A stretch of 64,000 nt of DNA from Lolium rigidum (taxonomy: Eukaryota; Streptophyta; Magnoliopsida; Poales; Poaceae). The stretch's first letter is position 1; each line of letters starts with the position of its first letter. Positions 45,899-55,754 of the stretch are shown here, piece after piece. Below the pieces are notes generated by a model that had not been told where the DNA came from, searched no databases, and worked only from the letters and a program-made list of their open reading frames with translations. Location of the stretch: positions 353,133,696 to 353,197,695 of the forward strand of contig NC_061513.1 in NCBI RefSeq assembly GCF_022539505.1, read 5' to 3'. Both the position numbers and the translations under genes were made by a program.

Positions 45899-46123
45899 AT
45901 TTACAACTTTTTCCATGACACACAACCACTGCAACTTTCTGAAACGGGTGATCAACAATATGCGAGCTTGTTATACTCTCTTCGTCATATAAAACATGTC
46001 GGAGATTTATCTAAATTTTGGTTTACAACTTTTCCACGACACACAGTCACTCGTGATCCACAATATGAGAGATTGTTATACTCTCTTCATCACATGAAAC
46101 ATGTCGAAGATTTGTCTAAATTT
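45899..46123. repeat. Tandem duplication of about 110 bp
   Basis: 45899-46018 and 46019-46123 share TTTACAACTTTTCCA, GACACACA, GTTATACTCTCTTC, AAACATGTCG and ATTTGTCTAAATTT in the same order with scattered substitutions and small indels. The flanks up to 46440 show no gene. Confidence 0.8.
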
Positions 46124-46444
46124 ATTTGGGATGTAGAGGGTATTAGATGTAAAATGTGCTTTTGTGACATGGCCTCAAGCTTTATTTCATCTGCAACATA
46201 CATTCGTTGTGATTTTTTTTATAAGATAGTGTTAAAATGCTAGTAATCGCGATTGTCTCACTATTAAAAATCATTGCAGAGAAGATGAATGGACGTTAAT
46301 ACTCTACACCATGTGTACACATAAGATAAGACCCTCTTATCAGTTATCACACACTCTACTTAGTACTTACCCTACGTGCAACGCAACGAAAATACTGCAT
46401 GGGCTGTGATCAGTTCTTCATGTCCATCCTTGCATACCTGCTTC

Positions 46445-46690
46445 ACATGGAGCCGGGTCCACAAAATCTCATTCTTGTAAGCTCACATTGCTTCATTATT
46501 AATTGTACGTACTTTTTGAGACAAAATTGCTGGACCATGATGCCACTGCACCATGTCACACCTTTGTTCGATGTGGAGGCTCCAAATCTGGAGATTTGAG
46601 GCATTGATTAGCATGTTAGATGTCATTAGCACCGTCACCAGCTGATTGGGCCTGCAATACACACATGTTGGATGACATTTGCTGCTGTGA
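46445..46690 (-). repeat. Dispersed repeat, copy 2 (inverse of 35157-35400)
   Basis: Reverse complement matches 35157-35400 along its length with small indels. This copy has no extended open frame. Confidence 0.7.
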
Positions 46691-46779
46691 CTCATCAATC
46701 ATACCCAAATACGAAATGTCTATGTTTCCATTTGCTGGTGTAAACGAACCGTCCCTACTTTAAACAAGTTGCCATTAGG

Positions 46780-48060
46780 TGCCCCCCCCCCCCCCCAAAA
46801 AAAAAGAACCCCGCATCACTTTCGCCGGAGGTAGCGCTGGCGAAGTTGCACGTGCCCTGGCGAAGGTGGCGATATGTCTTTTTTCTCCTATGGCGGCTCT
46901 CCTCCTCGACCTTCAAAAGTGTGGGGAGCCCGTTCGTGGCGGCGGGGCAGGCCTTGGAGCAGGTGGCTGGGGCGGCCATGGTGCAGCGCGGCGGCTAGCA
47001 AGAAGGTGGATGAGGCCGCGAGGGGAGTGTAGCGCGGTGGGAGATGCATGATGCAGGGGTTGGCCTAAGTAGGCCCGAAGAGCTGTGGGTGTGATGTGGG
47101 CATGCGGCTGGCGTGTTGCTCGTCTGGCGCTCGGCGCTGCCCTGGTCCTCATGTCTGTTGCAGTCAGAGGGCAGTCTGTGTGGCGGTGAGTGGGGCATGA
47201 CAGGGTAACGTCGGTGTGAGGATCCCTAGGCAGGACGGAGGCTCAGTCGAGAGTAGTTGGTTGAGGGGTACCCCCTCCTTCGATCGGCGTGCTCCAGAAG
47301 TGGGAGATGATGTCGGGGCGGCAGCCCCGAAGCAGCGGTAGTGGCTTGGGCACGACCTCTCATGGCATTTGCTGCAGCTGAGGTGCGGCCGTGGATGCAT
47401 CGTGTGGTGGATCTTGGTGGTTGGCGACATGGCTAGGCTGCCTTCTTGCGGCTCTGTGTGAGCTTCGCGGTTGGGTCGAACTTTGGGTGAAAGTCATTAG
47501 GGAGTTTCGATCCAGGCCGACACAAGTGGTTCAAGATATCCGTCTGAAATCTTAAGCTCCATCGGGGCAAGTGGCAGTGAGGGACGCATCACTACCTTAT
47601 TTGAGACGTAGCATTGGAGCACTTGGCCCTTGTGGTGTGACGGGCTCGTGGCGGATGGTAGAGGGCACGGCAGCAACCCCAAAGGTGGCTCCGACCGGCG
47701 GTGGTAAGTGGTGGCGGCCTTAATCTCCTATGTAGCAATTGTCCTATGGGGGGGGGGGGGGGGGGTCGCTCTGCATGGTTGTGGGTGTTGCTCTAGTTCT
47801 GGTGTTGCATGGACGACGAGATCATCAACTCGACATGTTCTACTTGAGGTAATGCGAAGGTCAATCTGGCTGCTACATCGAGGAAGGGGCTCCAATCTAG
47901 TGTGGCACTCGAGATGTGTGGGTGGCCGACTGGGTTACGAGGGTTGCGCGACAATTGGGTCGTCCGGCGTTGCGGTAGGGTGTGGCCCATGAGCTAGTGG
48001 CGTCTGTTTGTTGCATCCGGTAGATGTGAACACCGGCCTTCTCGCTTGTGTATTTTTCAA
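46780..48060 (+). other. GC-rich non-coding region with homopolymer runs
   Basis: Opens with a run of about 14 C followed by A (46782) and has a run of about 18 G at 47748. Composition resembles the heads of the GC-rich retroposons at 39.5 and 61.7 kb, but no LINE-like 3' end was found. Open frames are short and overlapping; no gene supported. Confidence 0.35.
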
Positions 48061-48075
48061 TCCTTTTGTTTGAAT

Positions 48076-48200
48076 GAGTGAATGATAAAAAACTACCACA
48101 ATTGTGCTAAACGTGACAATCATGTAGAACATAACTACCGAAAAACACGTTAAATGGTAGGTGTGGTGGCACAATTGTGGTATTTTTTTGTCATTCACTC
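48076..48200. mobile_element. Mutator-type MITE with 9-bp TSD
   Basis: 125 bp with terminal inverted repeats of about 30 bp (GAGTGAATGATAAAAAACTA against the inverse of the right end, three or so mismatches), flanked on both sides by TGTTTGAAT (48067-48075 and 48201-48209). The 9-bp TSD is diagnostic for the Mutator superfamily. It lies about 320 bp beyond the stop codon of the first DUF538 gene. Confidence 0.88.
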
Positions 48201-48516
48201 TGTTTGAATCGAATAATGTATACTACAGTAGTTGGTATGGGTTTTTAATCCGAGTTTTTTTATACATGAATACTGGATCACACTCTCGTGTAATAATCAG
48301 ATAATGGATATCAACCGTCTTACCTAATTTTTTTAAAAAAACGGTTATGTATGAAATTGAAACGGTGGCTATGTATTCCTTTCTTTTCGATCGTGTACGG
48401 CAACATGTGTATCCGCAAATGTGCGTGAAGATTTAAGCAAAGTAATACAGTATAATGATTGGCTTGAGAACTCTTCAACTTGGTATGGTATGAGGTATTG
48501 CGGCCGCGTCTCTTTT

Positions 48517-49008
48517 TTACTTGGCCACGGCGGCCTCGCCGTCAGCCGCTGCGGAGGTGGCGGGCGCCTTGGCCTTACCGTCGTCGTCCTTCCCGAAGGC
48601 GGAGACGGGGAAGGTCCTGCCGAGGCCGGTGGGGGTCTTGAAGGTGATCTTGGAAGGGTCGTCCTTGTCGATGTACATGTCGCAGAGCGTGACCCAGATG
48701 AGCATCTCCTTGCTCTTGACCCCGGTCATGCGCTTCATCTTCTTGTCCTCGACGACGGCGGTGACCTCGGTGGCGTACGAGACCTGGCGGCCGATCTGCT
48801 TGAAGGTGTGGGTTAGCGCCTTCTTCTGGCGCAGCCAGACGAAGCCGGTGGCGCGGTTGTAGCCGACCTCCTCGATGTCGGCGAGCGGGAGCAGGCCCAG
48901 CGGCATGTTGGTCTCCGCCAGCAGCTCCACCGCCTTCTCCGCGCACAGCGCCGCGCCGTGGAACACCTCCGCGCCCTCCCTGTTCTTCTCGATCGCCTGG
49001 GAACCCAT
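48517..49008 (-). CDS. DUF538 family protein (copy A)
   Basis: Intact, intronless, 163 residues. The whole length matches the DUF538 family (PF04398), whose members are usually 140-180 residues. Visible family segments are AEKAVELLAETNMPLGLLPL, VGYNRATGFVWL, TAVVEDKKMKRMTGVKSKEM and TPTGLGRTFPVSAFG. There is no signal peptide or membrane segment, so a cytosolic protein is likely; the last 20 residues are Ala/Lys-rich and disordered. The biochemical role is not established; the related Arabidopsis SVB affects trichome growth, and a BPI-like fold has been proposed. The start is supported by the identical N terminus of copy B and a TATA box 145 bp upstream. It differs from copy B at about nine residues. 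It stands head to head with copy B, 12 kb apart. Likely expressed host gene. Confidence 0.93.
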   Translation of the reverse strand: MGSQAIEKNREGAEVFHGAALCAEKAVELLAETNMPLGLLPLADIEEVGYNRATGFVWLRQKKALTHTFKQIGRQVSYATEVTAVVEDKKMKRMTGVKSKEMLIWVTLCDMYIDKDDPSKITFKTPTGLGRTFPVSAFGKDDDGKAKAPATSAAADGEAAVAK

Positions 49009-49300
49009 CTCGAGATTGACTAATGGATCTCGAGATTGACTAATGGATCTCTCGAAGTAAACTCAGATTAGACTGCCGGGTTTGCTGGGTCTTGTTTTGG
49101 TCTGGGGGGATCTGGTTGCTGCTGTGGGATTCAGGGGAGGGGAGGAGAGGATTTTATAGGGGGGAAGCTTTTCGTTCCGGGGATGGATTCCGTGCCATCG
49201 CCGAGCTAGGAGGATGGGGATTTAAGGCGAGGGTTTATTATTATTCGTGGGGATTGGGTCTTCCAGGCCCGCCTCGGTCCCAGGTCTCCGGCCAGTTTTG
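49009..49300 (-). promoter_or_regulatory. Promoter and 5' leader of DUF538 copy A
   Basis: A TATAAAAT box at 49158-49151 and about 290 bp of sequence closely matching the region upstream of copy B (60610-60922), including CCCGGAACG, AAGCTTCCCCCCTATAAAA and CAGCAGCAACCAGATCC. The leader carries a 20-bp tandem duplication (about 49011-49050) that copy B lacks. Confidence 0.75.
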
Positions 49301-49797
49301 AATTTTGCTTTGGTTCGAATTTTGAATTTGTTCAAATTTTTAATTTGTTCGAACAAAAATAAAAAAAGAAACAAAAAGGCAGGAAGCGAAAAACCAGAGG
49401 GGTGTGTCGTTCGGATTCCTTTGAGATCCTACGACAGAGAGGTTCTTCGGGCGAAATGTGCCTAGCCTGGTAGCCAGCCGCTTCAGCGGTGCCTCCCTCG
49501 CTCCCGCTAAGAGCGGGGAATAGGACCTCCCGTTGCGGGTGGGTGGTTTGCGTGATGTGTCAAATCGTGCAGGTTAGCCCACGGGGTACCACTTACCGGA
49601 CATCGATTTTGGTCTATTTGTTGTGGTCCGTGGATACAGAAGAATCCGCGTTCGTTCGTGGTTGCCAGCGGCCTCAATAGCCACAAACCGTAAAAAATCA
49701 ACTAAAACAAAACACAAATATAATTTACATATTATAGGGCTCAAAGTCCACAGTTTTATAGGAAAAAAAATGGATAATGGAGTGCAAGTTGGCATCT

Positions 49798-49962
49798 TCT
49801 AGTCCTCCTCGCCGAGGTCGATGAAGAATTGGAGCGGCGGCCGCACATTGGTTACCAGGGTGGTAGCCATTTTGGTGCTGGCAGAGTCAGCGCTGCCGAG
49901 ACCTGCTACTGCATGAGTTTGATGACCTCATGGAGGTCATCCCACTTGAGAGATCCTCCTTC
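49798..49962 (-). pseudogene. Unrecognised broken ORF, C-terminal part
   Basis: The last segment of a minus-strand gene whose other parts are 51533-51675 and 57435-58160. It ends in a frame with LQFFIDLGEED and a stop at about 49798. Upstream in this piece the plausible protein changes frame twice (DLHEVIKLMQ followed by TAG), so the gene was decayed as well as interrupted. It resembles low-copy transposon-associated ORFs of grasses, but I cannot name a family. 49301-49797 contains nothing else recognisable. Confidence 0.4.
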
Positions 49963-51532
49963 CACTAGTAGAAAAAGCCTTATAGGCGGATCTTATTTCT
50001 GTGGCGCACCACCAAAAATGCGCCACGGAAATTTGTTTTGTGGCGCACCAGACACGGTGCGCCACAGAAATAGCTTAATTTTGTGGCGCACCAACAATCC
50101 ATGCGCCACAGAAACTTGATGGGGCCAGCCCCAATCATTGGTTTCACTACTTCTGTGGCGCACAGGACGCGGTGCGCCACAGAAATAAGACATTCTGTGG
50201 CGCACGTGGGATGGTGCGCCACAGAAACTACACATTTCTGTGGCGCACATGAGTTCCATGCGCCACAGAAGTTTTTTTGGCTCCCCACGCAACTCCACCC
50301 CCCCTGGATCGCCTTTTTTACCTCTGTAAAAAATGAAAGAAATAGATAGAAATTTTAAAAAATAAATTCCATCAAGATTCCCATGTATTATGTCATCTTT
50401 TAGCACTGAGAATTAACAAACATAAATTTCGACTTTTTTTTGCAAAATTGTGTGGGAAAATTAGCAAACTGGATTTCTGGTTGCATACGAACTCGAAAAA
50501 AGACGCATAATATATCAAAATGATCTCACGAAAATTCTACATCCGAATTCACCGGGGCTTGCCCGGTTGGACAATTTTTAGAATTGCCAAATTCAAAAAG
50601 AGTAAAAAGTTACGGCCAGTTAAAGTTTTTTTGCCGCAAAATACAAAAAAAAGAAAAAAATTATGTGGCGCACCTAGTGTCCATGCACCACAGAATTAAC
50701 GTCCAAAATTTGAATTTTCTGCCGCCATCCTCCACTTCTCCTCCACTTCTCCTCACTACTCCTCCACTTCTCCTCCACTTCTCCTCACTTCTCCTCACTT
50801 CTCCTCTTTGGATGCAAACTTCTCCTCCACTTCTCCTCCTCCTCCTCCTCCTCCACCACCACCACCACCTCCTCCTCCGGCCGGCCTCCTCCTCCTCCTC
50901 CTCCTACACCACCACCACCTCCTCCTCCTCCGGCCGGCCTCCTCCTTCTCCTCCACCACCACCACCACCTCCTCCGGGGCCGGCCTCCTACTCCGGCGAC
51001 CTCCTCCTCCGGCCGGCCTCCTCCTCCTCCTACTCCGGCTACCTACTCCGGTGACGACCACCTTCTCCTCCTCCTCCTCCACGACCAGCACCTCCTCTTC
51101 CTCCACCACCACCTCCTCCACCTCCACCACCACCTCCACCACCACCTCCATCACCTCCACCACCACCACCACCACCACCACCACCATCACCACCACCTCC
51201 TCCTCCTCCGGATGTCCTCCTCCTTCACTCACCCACCCACCCAACCACCCACCTCCGGCTACCTTCCAGCGAAATTTCTAAAAAAAATTAAAAATTTCAT
51301 TTTTTTTTGAATTTCAAAAAAAAAATCTGTGGCGCACCACCGCCGGTGCGCCACATAAATAAGTTTCTGTGGTGCACCACCGCCGGTGCGCCACAGAAAT
51401 AAGACTTTCTGTGGCGCATGGGCAGGTGCGCCACAGAAAGCTTATTTTTGTGGCGAGAATTCTGTGGCGCACCGCCCATGCGCCACAGAATCGTTTTTTG
51501 GTGCGCCACTGATGAGGCTTTTCCTACTAGTG
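49963..51532. mobile_element. Non-autonomous CACTA transposon
   Basis: 1570 bp. Left end CACTAGTAGAAAAAGCCT, right end inverse CACTAGTAGGAAAAGCCT, TSD TTC on both sides (49960-49962, 51533-51535). Subterminal regions (49990-50280 and 51325-51515) carry many GTGGCGCAC / GTGCGCCAC motifs in both directions, as expected for transposase binding in CACTA elements. The middle is a long CTC/CAC/CCT microsatellite. No transposase. Confidence 0.9.
50725..51250. repeat. Pyrimidine-rich trinucleotide repeat tract
   Basis: About 500 bp of (CTC), (CCT) and (CAC) triplets with interspersed CTCCGGCCGGCCTCC blocks. One strand is almost purely pyrimidine, so it stays open in several frames and yields Pro/Ser/Thr-rich pseudo-proteins on one strand and Val/Glu/Gly-rich ones on the other. 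Confidence 0.9.
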
Positions 51533-51675
51533 TTCCTGGAGAGCTTGATGGCACACACTATGGCCGCCTTGTCTATGAGCTTTGCGCCCTCTACCGTCTC
51601 GTAGTCGAGGTCCTCGTCCTTCGGCGGGTCCTCACCGGTGCCCTGGAAAAAGGGCTCGTGCGGAAATGGCGGTAG
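51533..51675 (-). pseudogene. Unrecognised broken ORF, middle part
   Basis: Between the CACTA TSD and the LTR-element TSD a minus-strand frame stays open for the whole 143 bp: acidic stretch DEDLDYETVEGAKLIDKAA. It is in frame with the 57439 side after removal of the LTR element and one TSD copy, and with the next codons of the 49962 side after removal of the CACTA. Confidence 0.5.
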
Positions 51676-53394
51676 TGATGTCTACGGGTGCTTCTATTCT
51701 TGTAGACAGTGTTGGGCCTCCAAGAGCAGAGGTTTGTAGAACAGCAGCAAGTTTCCCTTAAGTGGATCACCCAAGGTTTATCGAACTCAGGGAGGAAGAG
51801 GTCAAAGATATCCCTCTCATGCAACCCTGCAACCACAAAGCAAGAAGTCTCTTGTGTCCCCAACACACCTAATAGGTGCACTAGTTCGGCGAAGAGATAG
51901 TGAAATACAGGTGGTATGAATAAATATAAGCGATAGTAACGGCGCCGGAAAAGTGCTTGATGGCGTGTGGTTGATGGTGGTAATATTGCGAGAAGTACGG
52001 ATGCGAGTAAAACGAGTAAACAAGCAGCGGTAGCGATATTTAGGAACAAGGCCTAGGGATCATACTTTCACTAGTGGACACTCTCAACATTGATCACATA
52101 ACAGAATAAATAGATAGATGCTAGACTCTACACTCTCTTGTTGGATGATGAACACCACTAACTGTGTAGGATTACACGAACCCTCAATGTCGGAGTTAAC
52201 AAGCTCCACAATATTCGATGTTCATGTTTAAATAACCTTAGAGTGCATAACAGATCAACATAACCAAACCAAGTACTAACATAGCATGCACACTGTCACC
52301 TTCACACTACGAAAGGAGGCATAGATCACATCAATACCATCATAGCAATAGTTAACTTCATAATCTACAAGAGATCACAATCATAGCCTACGCCAAGTAC
52401 TACACGATGCACACACTCGTCACCATTACACCGTGCGGGAGGAATAAACTACTTTAATAACATCACTAGAGTAGCACACAGATATATTGTGATACAAAAC
52501 ACATTGCAATCATAAAGAGATATAAATAAGCACTTCACTATGCCATTCATAACAGTGAATAAGTATTTGTGAAATATAGCCTAAGAGACCCACACGGTGC
52601 ACACACTGTCACCTTTACACACGTGGGACAAGGAGTCTCCGGAGATCACATAAGTAAAATCCACTTGACTAGCACAATGACATCTAGATTACAAGCATCA
52701 TCATATGAATCTCAATCATGTAAGGCAGCTCATGAGATTATTGTATTGAAGTACATATGAGAGAGATGAACCACATAGCTACCGGTACAGCCCCGAGCCT
52801 CGATGGAGAACTACTCCCTCCTCATGGGAGACAGCAGCGTTGATGGAGATGGCGGTGGTGTCGATGGACAAGCCTTCCGGGGGCACTTCCCCGTCCCGGC
52901 GGCGTGCCGGAACAGAGACTCCTGTCCCCCAGATCTTGGCTTCGCGATGGCGGCGGCTCTGGAAGGTTTCTCGTACCGTGGCTTTTTCGTCTCGAAGTTT
53001 TAGGTCGGGGACCTTTTATAGGCGAAGAGGCGGAGTCGGAGAGGCGACGAGGCGGTGACACACTAGGGGGCGCCCCCCTAGGCCGCGCCGCCCTCGTCAT
53101 CCGGGGGCCCGATGGCCCCTCTCGGCGACTCTCGGGTGTTCTGGAAGCTTCGTGGAAAAATAGGATGCTTGGGCCTTGATTTCGTCCGATTCCGAGAATA
53201 TTTCCTTACTAGGATTTCCGGAACCAAAAACAGCGAGAAAACAGAACTGGCCCTTCGGCATCTCGTCAATAGGTTAGTTCCGGAAAACGCATAAATATGA
53301 CATATAATGTGTACAAAACATTTAGATATCATCAATAATGTGGCATGGAACATAAGAAATTATCGATACGTCGGAGACGTATCAGCATCCCCAA
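51676..53394 (-). repeat. 3' LTR of the 51.7-57.4 kb element
   Basis: Complete 1719-bp LTR. From about 51714 onward it matches 55759-57434 almost base for base, with scattered single-base indels. The GC-rich end is near 52850-53120. Confidence 0.88.
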
Positions 53395-55228
53395 GCTTAG
53401 TTCCTGCTCGTCCCGAGCAGGTAAACGATAACAAAGATAATTTACGGGAGTGACATGCCATCATAAACTTGATCATACTATTGTAAGCATATGTAATGAA
53501 TGCAGCGATCAAAACAATGGTAATGACATGAGTAAACAACTGAATCATAAAGCAAAGACTTTTCATGAATAGTACTTCAAGACAAGCATCAATAAGTCTT
53601 GCATAAGAGTTAACTCATAAAGCAATAATTCAAAGTAAAAGGTATTGAAGCAACATAAAGGAAGATTAAGTTTCAGCGGTTGCTTTCAACTTGTAACATG
53701 TATATCTCATGGATAATTGTCAACATAGAGTAATATAACAAATGCAATATGCAAGTATGTAAGAATCAATGCACAGTTCACACAAGTGTTTGCTTCTTGA
53801 GGTGGAGAGAGATAGGTGAACTGACTCAACATAAAAGTAGAAGAATGGCCCTTCGCAGAGGGAAGCATTGATTGCTATATTTGTGCTAGAGCTTTGGATT
53901 TGAAAACATAAAGAGAGCATAAAAGTAAAATTTTGAGAGGTGTTTGTTGTTGTCAACGAATGGTAGTGGGCACTCTAACCCCCTTGCCAGACAAACCTTC
54001 AAAGAGCGGCTCCCATGAATTATTTTTATTTTTGTGTGGCACTCCTTCCAACCTTTCTTTCACAAACCATGGCTGACCGAATCCTCGGGTGCCTGCCAAC
54101 AATCACATACCATGGAGGAGTGTCTATTTTTGTTAATTAATTTGGGACTCGGGAATCCCATTGCCGACTCTTTTTGCAAAATTATTGGATAAGCGGATGA
54201 AGCCACTAGTCCATTGGTGAAAGTTGCCCAACAAGATTGAAAGATAAACACCACATACTTCCTCATGAGCTATAAAACATTGACACAAATCAGAGGTGAT
54301 AAATTTTGAATTATTTAAAGGTAGCACTCAAGCAATTTACTTTGGAATGGCAGAGAAATACCATGTAGTAGGTAGGTATGGTGGACACAAATGGCATAGT
54401 GGTTGGCTCAAGGATTTTGGATGCATGAGAAGTATTCCCTCTCGATACAAGGTTTAGGCTAGCAAGGTTATTTTAAACAAACACAAGGATGAACCGGTGC
54501 AGCAAAACTCACATAAAAGACATATTGTAAACATTATAAGACTCTACACCGTCTTCCTTGTTGTTCAAACTCAATACTAGAAATTATCTAGACCTTAGAG
54601 AGACCAATTATGCAAACCAAATTTTAGCAAGCTCTATGTATTTCTTCATTAATGGGTGCAAAGTATATGATGCAAGAGCTTAAACATGAGCACAACAATT
54701 TCCAAGTATCAAATTATTCAAGGCATTTTAGAATTACTACATGTAGCATTTCCCAATTCCAACCATATAACAATTTAACGAAGAAGATTCAACCTTCGCC
54801 ATGAATACTATGAGTAAAGCCTAAGGACATATTTGTCCATATGCAACAGCGGAGCGTGTCTCTCTCCCACACAATGAATGCTAGGATCCATTTTATTCAA
54901 ACAAAAACAAAAATAAAAGCACACAGACGCTCCAAGTAAACTACATAAGATGTGGCCGAATAAAAATATAGTTTCAAGAGAAGAAACCTGATAAGTTGTC
55001 GATGAAGAAGGGGATGCCTTGGGCATCCCCAAGCTTAGATGCTTGAGTCTTCTTATAATATCCAGGGATGAACCATGGGGGCATCCCCAAGCTTAGACTC
55101 TTCACTCTTCTTGATCATAGTATATCATCCTCCTCTCTTGACCCTTGAAAACTTCCTCCACACCAAACTCGAAACAAACTCATTAGAGTGTTAGTGCATA
55201 ATCAAAAACTCACATGTTCAGAGGTGAC
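53395..55228 (-). other. Internal non-coding region of the LTR element
   Basis: AT-rich DNA with several CATCCCCAAGCTTAG motifs (53395, 55024, 55082) and an inverted CTGCTCGTCCCGAGCAG hairpin at 53404-53420. No gag/pol motif on any frame. Confidence 0.65.
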
Positions 55229-55754
55229 TGATACGTACATGCTTGTTTTATGATAATACCTACATGTTTTGTTCACACTTTATATCGTTTTTATGCGTTT
55301 TCTGGAACTAACCTATTGACGAGATGCCTAAAGGCCGATTCGTTGTTTTACGCTGTTTTTGGTTTCGAAATCCTAGTAAAGAAATATTTTCGGAATCGGA
55401 CGAAATCAAGACCGAAGATCTTATAATTCCCGGAAGCTTCCGGAGCACCGGAGAAAGACGAGAGGGGAGCCGGGGGGCCCCACCCCACGAGGCGGTGCGG
55501 CCCAAGGGGGCGCGCNNNNNNNNNNNNNNNNNNNNNNNNNNNNNNNNNNNNNNNNNNNNNNNNNNNNNNNNNNNNNNNNNNNNNNNNNNNNNNNNNNNNN
55601 NNNNNNNNNNNNNNNAGCAGTTTCCAGGTGCGGCTGAATTGACAACTCCGCTGTTAAGGCTTTCAAGTATTCTTTGTCTCCCCTTGTGTCGAATCAATAA
55701 ATTGGGTAATACTTCCCTCGAAGACTCGTTGCGATCCCCTATACTTGTGGGTCA
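55229..55754 (+). repeat. Oppositely oriented LTR with gap
   Basis: TGATACGTAC...ACTTGTGGGTCA. The first 200 bp match the inverse of 57434-57230 with divergence, so it is a related LTR family pointing the other way. It includes 100 N. No clear TSD (GTGAC before, TCGGG after), so it may be a truncated insertion or a misjoin at the gap. Confidence 0.55.
55516..55615. other. Assembly gap (100 N)
   Basis: Exactly 100 N inside the GC-rich part of an LTR, following a GGGGGCCCCACCCC stretch; the same sort of position as the gap at 27160. Confidence 1.

Noticed and set aside
48421..48816. Frames overlapping DUF538 copy A on the opposite strand
   Set aside because: High GC third positions of the true gene create open antisense frames; the same shadows occur at copy B (60902-61276).
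50584..51281. Pro/Ser/Thr-rich and Val/Glu-rich long frames on both strands
   Set aside because: They come from the triplet microsatellite in the CACTA element; triplet repeats keep all frames open.
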